A stretch of DNA of 64,000 bases from Roseovarius sp. (GCA_014359765.1 JACIYT010000004.1:62001-126000); one strand, 5' to 3'. Counted from the first letter of the stretch, positions 27,623 through 36,466 are shown. Program-made: numbers and translations. Notes: a model not told the origin generated them from the letters alone.

Positions 27623-28717
27623 ATGATGCAAGCGAAACTCTGGACGCTTCTGGGCCGCAAGGCGGGCGACAACACGCAGGTGAGCACGCTGGCGGCGGAA
27701 CTCGGCTGGCCGGTCGAGGAAAAGCGCATCCTCGCGCGCGCGTGGGAGATCGTGCCGCATCTCCTGCTGGGCGAGACGCTCGCAGGCATCGACCGCGCGG
27801 CCTCGTCGCCGCTCGTCCCGCCCTGGCCCGATCTGGTGATCAGCGCGGGACGGCGCAACGAGCCGGTGGCGCGCTGGATCCGTGCACAGGCGGGCGGGGC
27901 GGTGAAGCTTGTCCATGTCGGGCGGCCCTGGGCGCGGCCCGAGACCTACGATCTCATCGTCACGACCCCGCAATATTTCCTGCCCGAGGGTGGCAATGTG
28001 CTGGTCAATCCGCTGCCCTTGCACAGTCTGACGCGGGAAGGCGTGGCGACGGATGCCGCGCGCCTCGCCCCCCGGCTGGCGCATCTGCCGCGCCCCTTCA
28101 CCACGGTGCTGATCGGCGGTGACAGCGGCGCGTTTGTCTTTACCCCCGAGACCGGGCGGCGGCTGGCGGAGGGGGTGGGCCGGCTGGTGGCGGCGACGGG
28201 GGGCAGCGTTCTGGTGAGCGACAGCGCGCGTACGCCCGCGCCCGCGCGCAGGGCCTTTCGCGCGGCGCTCGATGTGCCCTCGGCCTGTTATTGGGCCGAT
28301 GCGCGCGACGACTGGCCCGAAAACCCCTATCGCGGCTTTCTGGGGCTGGCCGATCGCTTCGTTGTCACCGGCGAGAGCATGTCGATGCTGGCCGAGGCCG
28401 CCGCCATGGGCCGGCCGCTCTATGTCTTCGATCCCGCCGAGCGGGGCGCATGGTGGGCGCGCGCGCATAATTGGGGCGTGAAGCCCCTGAGCCACCGCCT
28501 TGCCATGCGGCTTGCGCCCCGGCGGATGCGCCGCGATGTGGGGCGGATTCAGGCGGCTTTGGTGGCGGAGGGCCGGGCGCGGTGGCTGGAAGAGGCACCA
28601 GCGTTGATCGCGGCGGGCGAGGGCTGGAGCGTGGCAGCCGGGGCCGATCCGCAGGCAGGCGTGCGCCGCGCGGCAGAGCGGGTGCGGGCGCTCTTCTCGT
28701 GTCCGGTCAAGGCGTAG
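27623..28717 (+). CDS. ELM1/GtrOC1-like family protein (copy 2)
   Basis: A 364-residue paralogue of the protein at 9172, with the shared PPWPDLVISAGRRNEPVARW (about 68-87), IVTTPQYFLPEGGN, IGGDSGAF and VVTGESMSMLAEAAAMGRP segments. The glycosyltransferase-like layout and its place divergent to a sulfotransferase suggest that it glycosylates an envelope component. ATG 27623 and 27626 are adjacent starts. Function not established for bacterial members. Confidence 0.78.
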   Translation: MMQAKLWTLLGRKAGDNTQVSTLAAELGWPVEEKRILARAWEIVPHLLLGETLAGIDRAASSPLVPPWPDLVISAGRRNEPVARWIRAQAGGAVKLVHVGRPWARPETYDLIVTTPQYFLPEGGNVLVNPLPLHSLTREGVATDAARLAPRLAHLPRPFTTVLIGGDSGAFVFTPETGRRLAEGVGRLVAATGGSVLVSDSARTPAPARRAFRAALDVPSACYWADARDDWPENPYRGFLGLADRFVVTGESMSMLAEAAAMGRPLYVFDPAERGAWWARAHNWGVKPLSHRLAMRLAPRRMRRDVGRIQAALVAEGRARWLEEAPALIAAGEGWSVAAGADPQAGVRRAAERVRALFSCPVKA

Positions 28718-29025
28718 CCGGGCAGCGCCTGCCTGGGCGGGCGCTCTTGCGGGACGGGGCCAGTGGTGCCGGCATCTCTGAAATGCGCGCCGTTTCAATG
28801 CGTTGCAACGATAGAAGCGCCTGCCGGGGGGCAGGCAGGCGCTGCCCGGCTGCGCCGGGCGGGAAGGCTGCGCATCGCCGTGCCGGGGGGCGGCCCGGCG
28901 CTGCGCGGCGGCGCACCAGGGCGCGCCTTGATTCCGCGCATTGGTGCCCGGCATTACCGGGCGGACAGGGATACCACGTTTCCCGCCCCGACAACCTCGC
29001 GGGGCGGGGGACCGTGCGTGACCGC
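28718..29025. other. Convergent intergenic region with GC-rich hairpins
   Basis: No convincing gene in these 308 bases between the convergent ELM1 and glycosyltransferase-like genes. Several G/C-rich inverted repeats occur; the best is a perfect 9-base stem (28982-28990 with 29000-29008, 9-base loop) that could end transcription from both sides. The stretch also has short reiterations of GGCAGGC/GCCGGGC type. It may be decayed coding sequence or structured RNA; I see no proof of either. Confidence 0.35.
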
Positions 29026-29976
29026 TCAGGCCGCCATCGCCAGATTGCCCGCGCTCAGCGGATGCGCGGGGGCCGGCGGAAGATCGGGCGTGCGCTCGAG
29101 CAGCTCGAGAGCGTCGTGGCGCACATGGTTCTGCGCCATCTCGTTGCGCAGGAACTCCTCGGAAATCTTGCCCTCGTTCACGCATTCCTTGAGCAGCCCC
29201 ATGAAGAACCGTTCCTGGTTCTTGTCGGGATGCGCCTTGTAATTGCCCATCAGCCCGTATTCGCCGAAGATCTGCCGACGCAGCCGCAGCACCCATCCGG
29301 CGGGCGGGAAGGCGCGGAACCGCTCGGAGGGGCGCCAATCGACCTTGAGCCCGGTCTTCCACGGCTGCGTCTTGCGGCGCGTGGTGTGCAGCATCTTCGT
29401 CTCGGTTGTGAACTTGTCGAAATCGTTCCACTCCTTCTCGATGAAGTCGATCGTCTCGCGCGGTTCCTTGCGCAGCCCGATCCAGTCCTGATAGTCGAGA
29501 TCGCCGGTGAACATGGCGCGGAACTGTTCCTCGACCTTCCAGTGGGTCAGCTTGGCGCAATCGAGCAGCATCACCGAAGAGGCCACGTTGCCGTCGATGA
29601 GGCCCTTGGGGCCGGAGCGCATCCGCGCCATGATCGCCTTGCCGTTCATCTCGCGGCTGAGCAGATCCCAGATATCGGTGCAGGCGAACACATCGGGGTC
29701 GATCACCACCGCGCGCCCCTCATAGCCCATCAGCTCGGGCGGCATCATGCGGGTGGGCGTAAAGGATTGCAGGTCGTCGTTGAGCCAGACCCGCCAGATC
29801 CCGTCGCGCAGGTATTCGCGGCCCTCATGCTCGGCGAAGAACGGATAGTTGCGGCTGTCGATGATGGTCACGTCGAACTTGTCGTTATGCGCCGAATAGC
29901 GCCGGATGGCGTGCTCGGCCACGATGGCGCCGACGATCTGCTTGTGGTTGGTCTGGATGAAGACACCGTATTTCAT
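29026..29976 (-). CDS. Glycosyltransferase-like protein with DPD motif (copy 1)
   Basis: A 316-residue protein, paralogous to the gene at 34430. It opens with KYGVFIQTNHKQIVGAIVAE and has VIDPDVF with DPD at 93-95, followed by SSVMLLDCAKLTHW. A DxD-type motif between hydrophobic strands and the overall order resemble GT8/GT-A nucleotide-sugar transferases, but I do not recognise a named family. No signal peptide, so probably cytoplasmic. ATG 29976 was chosen over 30006 because the paralogue starts at the same strand. It lies downstream of the lipid kinase operon on the same strand after a 90-base gap. Confidence 0.65.
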   Translation of the reverse strand: MKYGVFIQTNHKQIVGAIVAEHAIRRYSAHNDKFDVTIIDSRNYPFFAEHEGREYLRDGIWRVWLNDDLQSFTPTRMMPPELMGYEGRAVVIDPDVFACTDIWDLLSREMNGKAIMARMRSGPKGLIDGNVASSVMLLDCAKLTHWKVEEQFRAMFTGDLDYQDWIGLRKEPRETIDFIEKEWNDFDKFTTETKMLHTTRRKTQPWKTGLKVDWRPSERFRAFPPAGWVLRLRRQIFGEYGLMGNYKAHPDKNQERFFMGLLKECVNEGKISEEFLRNEMAQNHVRHDALELLERTPDLPPAPAHPLSAGNLAMAA

Positions 29977-30066
29977 GGGCGAGGTCCGTCCCCTGTCTGT
30001 TTCCATTTCGTCGCGCGCAATCCTACACGAGAGCAGCGGCGGGTTCCATGACCCCCGCGCTCACGC

Positions 30067-31014
30067 TCAGTGAAACACGCCGCGCCGGTAGAGCGTCCAG
30101 AAAAAGCCCCACAGATGCAGGAGCGGGCGGCGGCGCACCTTGTCGGGGATCTCGATCACCTGCCCGGAATGGCGCGAGAGCTTCCATGCGACATAGTCGA
30201 GCCCGCCCTCGAAGGTGAAGAGCCCCTTGAGAAGCCGCGCCACCGAGAGCGCCTTGCCCTGCACGCGCCGCAAGCCCCAGAGAAGGGGGGCCGCGCGGCG
30301 GGCGCGGGCCGTGACATGGGCCGTGTAGCACAATGTGCCGCCCGTCTCGTGGAGCGTGAGGCGCGGGGCGAGACGGGGCAGGAGCGCGCGCGTCATCGCC
30401 TCGAAGAAATCGCGCCCGTGCCCGGCCAGTTCGGCGGCGCGGGCCTTTGATTCCGCGCGCAATTCGGTGGCATAGCTGAGCGCGAGCGCACCCTGCCAGA
30501 GTGCCTCGACGGGGCCCTCGGGCGGCAGCGCGGGCAGCGCGCGGCGCAAAAGCGTCTCGCCCGCGGTGAGAAAGGCCGCATGAAGGCGCGCGCGGGTCTC
30601 GGGGCGGTCGGTCCAGATCACGCGGACGGGCTGTGCGAAGCGGCCCCAGAGATAGGACTGGAACCAGGCCGGGCCAGTGCCGCGCTCGAACTGCGCGAGG
30701 CTGAGCACCGCATATTTGCAACGCACCCGGTCCGGGCCGAGCGGGGCCTCGAGGTAATAGACATTGGGCGGCAGCACGCGGCCCGCCAGCCGCAGCGCCG
30801 CGCGCGGCTCGGCCTCGGGCGTGGGATCGACGAGCACGTAGAGATCCACCAGCCCGTCCAGGAGATCGCCACCCCTCAGGCAGGAGCCATAGAGGATCAC
30901 CGCCCGAAGCCCCGCGCCGAAGCGCGCAGCCAGCGCGCCGTGCAGCGCCTGCAAGGCGGGCGTGTCGTCGAGATCGGGGCCGGGCGGGACGGGATAGGGC
31001 ATCGCGGGCCTCAT
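30067..31014 (-). CDS. Tam41-like nucleotidyltransferase-fold protein, possible CDP-lipid synthase
   Basis: A 315-residue protein with a polymerase-beta-type nucleotidyltransferase start: AVILYGSCLRGGD (YGS at 42-44) and VDLYVLVD (57-63), then NVYYLEAPLG, KYAVLSLAQF and YLWGRFAQPVRVIW. The last two resemble the KYGV..L and LY.AGR..KPV segments of Tam41, the phosphatidate cytidylyltransferase. That makes a role in forming CDP-activated lipid plausible. It is coupled by ATGA to the lipid kinase directly upstream, which fits phosphorylation followed by CDP activation. The resemblance is from memory of motifs, without an alignment; another nucleotidyltransferase activity is possible. Confidence 0.55.
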   Translation of the reverse strand: MRPAMPYPVPPGPDLDDTPALQALHGALAARFGAGLRAVILYGSCLRGGDLLDGLVDLYVLVDPTPEAEPRAALRLAGRVLPPNVYYLEAPLGPDRVRCKYAVLSLAQFERGTGPAWFQSYLWGRFAQPVRVIWTDRPETRARLHAAFLTAGETLLRRALPALPPEGPVEALWQGALALSYATELRAESKARAAELAGHGRDFFEAMTRALLPRLAPRLTLHETGGTLCYTAHVTARARRAAPLLWGLRRVQGKALSVARLLKGLFTFEGGLDYVAWKLSRHSGQVIEIPDKVRRRPLLHLWGFFWTLYRRGVFH

Positions 31015-31994
31015 CGCGGCGGGCGCAGGAAACGGATCGGGCCTTCGGCGCTCACGATAAGCGGATTTTCGCCAGCCTCGGTCACGAACATCTCGCCGTC
31101 GAGATTGATCTCGCCCGCGAGGCGCATTTCGATCCGGTCCGCGCGATAGCTCTCATAGCCGTTTTCCGGCGTGACATGGCGGTTGGGGCGGCCGCGCAAC
31201 ACCGACAGGATCCCACGGCCAAAGCGGCGCGCGCCGCCCTCGATCGCGGTCAGCCCGATGCGCCCGCTGCTGCGCGCCCAGAACGGGCGCATCCCCAGAA
31301 ACAGCCGGTCGAGCGTGCTTGCCACGAGGATCAGCATCGGTGCTTCATCGCGGGTGACGGGGCCTTGTGCGCCATGCAGCCTGAGGGCCACATGCGTCGG
31401 CTGGTAGAACTGCGGATCCTGCCGGATCAGCCCCCAGATCGCGCGGATCAGGATGAGCCCGAGGCTCAATTCCCCGCTCAGCCCGCGCGAGTGGACGTTC
31501 TCATGGGCAAAGCGCGTGGCCTGCATGATCGCCCCGGTGCCGAGGAACATGCCATGACGCACCACCCCGTCGGCGGCGCCCTCCACCCGCATGATGTGGC
31601 GGCTGCGGATCTCGGCCCCGGCCATCGGCGCGCCCGCGTCGAGCCAGCGACAGAGCCGGCCGAGCGCGCGGCGCGGGTTCGACGAAAGCCCGATATCGCC
31701 CGCCGTCATGTTGGCGGTGCCGCCGGGCAGCAGCATGATGACGGGCAGCGCCTCGATCGGCCAATGTTTGAGCATGAGGCCGAGCGTGGCGGCAATCGTG
31801 CCGTCGCCGCCATTGATCACCACCACGTCGGGGGCGCCCGCGCGCAGCCCGGGCATGAGCGCGCGCGCCTCCTCGGGCGAGCGGGTGACGTGATGGGTCA
31901 CGTTCGGATAGGCGGCAAGCCGCGCGCCGACCCGGTCGAGCCCCCTGCGGTTATGGCCGCTGGTCGCGTTGGAGAGGACGCTGATGCGGGTCAT
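31011..31994 (-). CDS. Diacylglycerol/sphingosine kinase-type lipid kinase
   Basis: A 327-residue DAGK catalytic-domain protein. The nucleotide motif NGGDGT is followed by LLPGGTANMTA, both diagnostic, and the C terminus has the beta-rich lipid-binding half. Family members phosphorylate diacylglycerol, ceramide or sphingoid bases, and YegS-type lipids. ATG 31994 overlaps the ELM1 stop as ATGA; its own stop overlaps the Tam41-like start. The coupled order ELM1-kinase-Tam41-like implies a shared lipid product. The substrate is not determined by sequence. Confidence 0.85.
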   Translation of the reverse strand: MTRISVLSNATSGHNRRGLDRVGARLAAYPNVTHHVTRSPEEARALMPGLRAGAPDVVVINGGDGTIAATLGLMLKHWPIEALPVIMLLPGGTANMTAGDIGLSSNPRRALGRLCRWLDAGAPMAGAEIRSRHIMRVEGAADGVVRHGMFLGTGAIMQATRFAHENVHSRGLSGELSLGLILIRAIWGLIRQDPQFYQPTHVALRLHGAQGPVTRDEAPMLILVASTLDRLFLGMRPFWARSSGRIGLTAIEGGARRFGRGILSVLRGRPNRHVTPENGYESYRADRIEMRLAGEINLDGEMFVTEAGENPLIVSAEGPIRFLRPPR

Positions 31995-33127
31995 GCGCGT
32001 CCCCCGGGCAGGAGCGGCTCGATCCGCGCGAGGATGCGTGCCATGTCGGCATCGGAGTCGGCGTGCGTGCCGGCCTGTGGCCGCGCGCGCGTCTCGCCCA
32101 TCCATGTCGCCATCCCCCGGTCGATCAGCGTCTGGTGAAAGCGCGGAAAATGCCGGGTCTGTGGCATGAGCCGCAGGCGAAAGAGCGCGCGCGCCAGCGC
32201 GATGCGCGCGGCCTCGCCCGCGCCGCCATGCGCCGGCGGCTGAAAGAGCCAGCTCGCCGCGAGCCTGCGCGCATGATCGAGCCGCCCCAGAATCCCGGTG
32301 GGCAGCGCGAGGATTTCCAGCGGCTTGCCAAGCCGCGCCACCTCGACCTGCATCGAGATGCTGTCGCCGGTGACGACGAAGCGATCGGCCAGTGCCAGCA
32401 GCCCGGCATAGGGGTTCCCGCCCTCGGGCGCGTGCCAGTCGAAATGCGGCACAGTGCCCGGCTGCGCCGATGTCAGCGCCGCGATCATCCCCTCGGGCGT
32501 GCGGCGCGAGCCGACCACATAGGGCGTGCCGCCCTCGGCCAGAACCGCCTCGATGCGCGCGCGCAGCCGCGCCGTCACGCCCGCGTCATAGATAAAGGGA
32601 TTGGTCGGCCCGCCGATGAGAAAGGCGACAATCGGCCGGGGCAGGGGGGCAAGCCGCGCGGCCCATTCGGCGCGCCCCGCGGCAAGCCGCGCGGGATCGA
32701 CGCGCATCAGCGGCAGGCCGATATTGAGGACATTGGGAAAGGGCGCCACCAGCGTCTCGGCGCTGGTCACGATGAGGTCGAACCGTTCCATCATCCCCGA
32801 GGGCTTGCCCACCAGAACGATGCGCGCGCGCCCGCCCGACTGTTCCTTGATCCAGAGCGCGGCATTGGCGGGGCGCCGCCCGCTCGTCAGGATCAGATCG
32901 GGCCAGGGAGGGGTGAGCGCGTCGGAACGCGCCATGTCGAGATGCGAGAGCGAGGCGGCGACGGGCGGCTTGCCCAGCACCCATTGCGGCTGCATCTCCA
33001 GATGGCGCAGCTCCGATCCCCAGCCGCGCGCGCGCAGCGCCTCGGCGATCATCTCGACCTGGCCGTTATCGCCGCGCTTGTCGCCCAGCACCCGCCAGAT
33101 GCGCGGCCGCATTGCCCCCGCGCTCAT
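31991..33127 (-). CDS. ELM1/GtrOC1-like family protein (copy 3)
   Basis: A 378-residue paralogue of the proteins at 9172 and 27623, more divergent: PPWPDLILTSGRRPANAALW, VAFLIGGPTNPF and FVVTGDSISMQVEVARLGKP. The start could also be the Met at 33112. It lies 7 bases after the sulfotransferase gene (upstream on this strand) and overlaps the lipid kinase by ATGA. The order sulfotransferase-ELM1-kinase-Tam41-like looks like one operon. Confidence 0.78.
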   Translation of the reverse strand: MSAGAMRPRIWRVLGDKRGDNGQVEMIAEALRARGWGSELRHLEMQPQWVLGKPPVAASLSHLDMARSDALTPPWPDLILTSGRRPANAALWIKEQSGGRARIVLVGKPSGMMERFDLIVTSAETLVAPFPNVLNIGLPLMRVDPARLAAGRAEWAARLAPLPRPIVAFLIGGPTNPFIYDAGVTARLRARIEAVLAEGGTPYVVGSRRTPEGMIAALTSAQPGTVPHFDWHAPEGGNPYAGLLALADRFVVTGDSISMQVEVARLGKPLEILALPTGILGRLDHARRLAASWLFQPPAHGGAGEAARIALARALFRLRLMPQTRHFPRFHQTLIDRGMATWMGETRARPQAGTHADSDADMARILARIEPLLPGGRA

Positions 33128-33134
33128 GTCCGCC

Positions 33135-34112
33135 TCACGCCCTGGCGTCGGCCGGCGCGTCGATCCCGAAAAGCGCCCTCAGGCGCGGCGAGAGGTCACG
33201 CGCCACCAGCGCCTCGAGCTCGGCCGCCTGACCCTCGTCGAAATAGTCGCGGTAGCCGCCGACCTTGGCGCGGCGCACCTTGAAGCTCTCGGGATCGTTC
33301 GCGTTGCGCAGGGTCAGGCCGCCCGAGCGGAAGAAACCCTCGCTCTCGAGCTTGCGCAGATTGTCGAAGGAGCCAAAGGCGACCGCATCGGCGATCTCGG
33401 CCTCGGTAAACGCATCGCCCATCAGCGTGGTGATCTTGCGCAGCACGCCCGCGGGATCGGCGCGCAATTCCTCGTAGGAGGTCAGCAGCGTCTTCGGCAG
33501 CGCATCGAGCGCCGCATCCCAGTAATTCAGAAAGGCGATGAGCGAGGGCAGGCCGATCTCGCTCTCGCGCACGAATTCCCACATGCCGATAGCGCGCCGG
33601 TCCACCGGCGCGGAGAGGCCCGCGTTGATCAGCTCCTGCTTGTGATCGGATTGGCGCCTGGTGAACTGGAAATACCACGACACCGCGATGTCGAGCGGGT
33701 TGCGCGCGAGCAGCACCACGGGTTTCGCGGCAAGCTCGGGGTCCTGCTGGCCCGGTTGCAAGAGATCGCCCACGGCACGCTCGTAACTATACCAGCCATT
33801 GGTGGCGGCAAAGCTCGGGATCGCGGGGTTGGCATCGGCCAGCGCCGGGTAGCGCGCGAAATCGCTCTCGGGGATGGCGTGGCGCTGCGCGTGGAGCCGC
33901 GTGAGCATGACCTTGAGCCAGGTATTGCCGCTCTTGGGATGGGCGATGATGATGAGCGAGGAGCGCCGCGCGATATCCACCTCGAGCGCGCCGAGCCGCG
34001 CCTTGCGCGCGGCCACGCGCAGCCGGGCGGGCAGAACGGCGGTGCTGCCGATGATGGCGGCCTTGCGGATATTGTCGCGGCCAGGATTGCGCAGGGCGGG
34101 GATGAGGCTCAT
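33135..34112 (-). CDS. Sulfotransferase domain protein (copy 2)
   Basis: A 325-residue sulfotransferase-like protein with PAPS loop HPKSGNTW (58-65), VVLLARNPLDIAVSWYF and the C-terminal [14 protein letters not shown]. It is the most divergent of the four copies (for example PKSGNTW instead of GKSGRTW) and heads the minus-strand operon with ELM1, lipid kinase and Tam41-like genes. It likely sulfates a lipid-linked sugar or hydroxyl made by its neighbours; the acceptor is unknown. Confidence 0.82.
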   Translation of the reverse strand: MSLIPALRNPGRDNIRKAAIIGSTAVLPARLRVAARKARLGALEVDIARRSSLIIIAHPKSGNTWLKVMLTRLHAQRHAIPESDFARYPALADANPAIPSFAATNGWYSYERAVGDLLQPGQQDPELAAKPVVLLARNPLDIAVSWYFQFTRRQSDHKQELINAGLSAPVDRRAIGMWEFVRESEIGLPSLIAFLNYWDAALDALPKTLLTSYEELRADPAGVLRKITTLMGDAFTEAEIADAVAFGSFDNLRKLESEGFFRSGGLTLRNANDPESFKVRRAKVGGYRDYFDEGQAAELEALVARDLSPRLRALFGIDAPADARA

Positions 34113-34429
34113 GAGATCGGTCCGGACAGGGGCTGGATTGGCCCGCGCTTTGCCGCATCCCGCGCCAGAAGTCCACCCCGCCGCCCCCGCGCCACAGGCC
34201 CCGCCCGGCCCGATCCGTCACAGTGTTTCGGCCCCGTGAGCGAAACCGGGGCAATCCCGCCCGCCCGCGGCCTGCCGTGGCGACGCGCCCGGTTGACCAC
34301 GCCGGCCCCGCGCCGATATACGCTGCGCAAGATGCGTGGGCCATCCGATGCGTTCGCTTGCGCGATCCGCCACCGCGCGACGCGGCAGCCACCGGATAGC
34401 GGGCGACGGGATCGAGGATTGGAAAGACG
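34113..34429. promoter_or_regulatory. Divergent intergenic region between sulfotransferase and glycosyltransferase-like genes
   Basis: Non-coding, 317 bases. On the plus strand, TTGACC at 34293-34298 with GATATA at 34315-34320 (16-base spacer; TATACG at 34317-34322 gives 18) resembles a housekeeping promoter about 110 bases before the gene at 34430. I did not find a comparable match for the minus-strand operon, and nothing else coding. Confidence 0.4.
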
Positions 34430-35404
34430 ATGACACAGACCACTTCCACAGAGACCACCACACAGACCACCGGCCAGACCGCGAACGCCAGTGACTACTG
34501 CGTGTTCATCCAGGCCAACCACAAGCAGTATGTCGGCGCTCTGATTGCCGAATACGCGATCCGGCGGAATTCGAAACACAATGACAAGTTCGATATCCGC
34601 ATCATGCATTACGACGATTTCCCGATCTTCAAGGCGCATGAGGGGCGAAAGTTCCTGCGCGACGGGGAATGGCGCGAATGGGTGCGCAACGACTTGCAAT
34701 CCTTCACGCCGACGCGCTTTGCGCCGCCGCAGCTCATGGGCTTCAAGGGGCGCGCCATCGTGATCGACCCGGACGTGTTCGTGATCGCTGATATCTGGGA
34801 TCTGTTCACGCGCGACATGCAGGGCGCCGCGGTGATGTGCCGCCCGAAATCGGGCAACAAGGGCAAGCGCGGCGCGCTCGCCACCTCGGTGATGCTGCTC
34901 GACAATGCCAAGCTCACGCATTGGAAATTCGACGAACAATTCGCCGCCATGTTCGACGGCTCGCGCGATTACATGCCGTGGATCTCGCTCAAATACGAGG
35001 ATCCCGACACGGTGGCGCTGTTCGAGAACGAATGGAACGATTTCGACCATCTCGACGCGAATACCAAGGCGCTGCACAACACGCAGCGCAAGACCCAGCC
35101 ATGGAAGACCGGCCTGCCGGTGGATTACCGCGCCGCCGATTCGTTCCGCATCTTTCCGCCGCGCCACTGGTTCCGCCGCGCGCGCCGCGCGCTCTTTGGC
35201 GATTACGGGCTCGCCGGGCGCTACAAGCGCCACCCCGACCCCAAACAGGAGGCGTTCTTTTTCGGCCTCGTGCGCGAGGCACTGGAAAAGGGCGTGATCA
35301 CCGAGGACATGCTGCGCGAGGAGATGCGCCAGAACCATGTCCGCCACGACGCGCTCGATCTGATCAGGACGGTGCCGCCGGTGGCCTACCCGGTCGCCGC
35401 CTGA
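34430..35404 (+). CDS. Glycosyltransferase-like protein with DPD motif (copy 2)
   Basis: A 324-residue paralogue of the protein at 29026, sharing the CVFIQANHKQYVGALIAEYA opening, DLQSFTPTR, VIDPDVF (DPD at 113-115), SVMLLDNAKLTHW, KTQPWKTGL and QNHVRHDAL. It carries an extra N-terminal 20 residues rich in Thr and Gln (11 Thr) that the paralogue lacks. A GT-A/GT8-like enzyme is the best guess. GGAAAG precedes ATG 34430. The copies differ in orientation, so a simple tandem duplication is unlikely. Confidence 0.65.
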   Translation: MTQTTSTETTTQTTGQTANASDYCVFIQANHKQYVGALIAEYAIRRNSKHNDKFDIRIMHYDDFPIFKAHEGRKFLRDGEWREWVRNDLQSFTPTRFAPPQLMGFKGRAIVIDPDVFVIADIWDLFTRDMQGAAVMCRPKSGNKGKRGALATSVMLLDNAKLTHWKFDEQFAAMFDGSRDYMPWISLKYEDPDTVALFENEWNDFDHLDANTKALHNTQRKTQPWKTGLPVDYRAADSFRIFPPRHWFRRARRALFGDYGLAGRYKRHPDPKQEAFFFGLVREALEKGVITEDMLREEMRQNHVRHDALDLIRTVPPVAYPVAA

Positions 35405-35416
35405 GCAGACCCGACC

Positions 35417-35438
35417 GACGCGGCCTGCGGGCCGCGTC
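35417..35438. terminator. Hairpin terminator, perfect 9-base stem
   Basis: Perfect arms GACGCGGCC and GGCCGCGTC with a 4-base loop, 13 bases after the glycosyltransferase-like gene. Together with the second hairpin just downstream it probably ends transcription from both convergent genes. Confidence 0.55.
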
Positions 35439-35447
35439 ATCGCGGAT

Positions 35448-35477
35448 GGTCAAGAAAATTCGAGAATTTTCTTGACC
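35448..35477. terminator. AT-rich perfect inverted repeat, 14-base arms
   Basis: Arms 35448-35461 and 35464-35477 match perfectly (GGTCAAGAAAATTC and its complement) with only 2 bases between. It stands out in this GC-rich DNA and sits between convergent genes 35404 and 35492. The run AATTTTC on each strand gives it terminator character in both directions; a protein-binding palindrome is the alternative. Confidence 0.5.
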
Positions 35478-35491
35478 GTCGCGCCGCGGCG

Positions 35492-36466
35492 TCAGCCCGG
35501 CACCTTGTCCGATAGCCCATAGCCATAGATCGGGTCGAGCCTCTCGGCCACCATTGCGTCGATCGCCGCGATCTGGTCGTCGTCGAAATAGTCGCGATAG
35601 CCGCCCACCTTGGCGCGGCGCACCTTGTAGCTGTCGGGATTGTCCTGATCGCGCGGCGCCATGCGCCCGCCCGAGAGGCGAAAGGCGCGCTCGGCCTCTT
35701 TCTTCTTCATGTTCTCATAGGAGGCGAACTCGACCGCCTCGGCGATCTGCGCCGCATCGGCCCCGATCTCGAGAAACGCCGCCACGCGGGTCATCGCCGC
35801 CACCGGATCGGCGCGCATGTCCTCGTAGCGCAGCAGTTCCAGCGCGCGCACGCGTCCCATCTCCCGCGCCCAGAGGTTCATGAAGGCGATCACCTTGGGC
35901 AGCCCGCCGCCCTCATGCATCACGAAATCGAAAATGGGGCTCTCGTCCCCATCGGGCAGGTAATCGTTGAGCGCCTTCTTGCCGGGGCGCATCCGGTAGC
36001 GCCACTGAAAGAACTGCGACACCGCCACATCGCGCGGGTCGCGCATCAGCAGGAGCACCTTCTTGTCGTAGAAATCGGCCTTGTTGTCGGTATTGCCGGT
36101 ATAGTCGCCGATATAGTTGTCATGGGTAAAGAAGATGCGCGGGATACGGGCGTCGAGATTGTGGAAATTGTCGAAGCCGATGAGGATGTCCTCGGGCAGG
36201 CCATGGACCTGCTGATAGAGCCGCGACATCATCACCCGTAGCCATGTCCGCCCGCTCTTGCCATAGGAAACGACGACGGCATCGGCGCGGCGGAGTTTCT
36301 TCGCGTCCTCATGCCCTCGCAAGCGGCGCTCTGCGCGGATCCGTTCGGCCTGATCCGCCCCGGATATCTTCAGCCTTGTCCGCAGCAGGAAACGGCGCGC
36401 CCTCTTTGCGCTGACGTGACCGAAATGGGGCAGGACCGCGCCGAGAAGTTTTGTGAGGTCTTTCAT
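35492..36466 (-). CDS. Sulfotransferase domain protein (copy 3)
   Basis: A 324-residue sulfotransferase-like protein: PAPS loop SYGKSGRTW (67-75), [26 protein letters not shown] and [18 protein letters not shown]. It is closest to copy 4 just upstream, including the N-terminal basic helix and SGADQ/TGADQ segment, so the two look like a tandem duplication. An AAAGGAAG site stands 14 bases before ATG 36466. The same CTCGCCC precedes this ATG and the ATG of the gene at 29976. Confidence 0.82.
   Translation of the reverse strand: MKDLTKLLGAVLPHFGHVSAKRARRFLLRTRLKISGADQAERIRAERRLRGHEDAKKLRRADAVVVSYGKSGRTWLRVMMSRLYQQVHGLPEDILIGFDNFHNLDARIPRIFFTHDNYIGDYTGNTDNKADFYDKKVLLLMRDPRDVAVSQFFQWRYRMRPGKKALNDYLPDGDESPIFDFVMHEGGGLPKVIAFMNLWAREMGRVRALELLRYEDMRADPVAAMTRVAAFLEIGADAAQIAEAVEFASYENMKKKEAERAFRLSGGRMAPRDQDNPDSYKVRRAKVGGYRDYFDDDQIAAIDAMVAERLDPIYGYGLSDKVPG

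Noticed and set aside
27473..29560. 695-codon open frame on the minus strand
   Set aside because: Covers ELM1 copy 2 in antisense and part of the glycosyltransferase-like gene in another frame; no domain.
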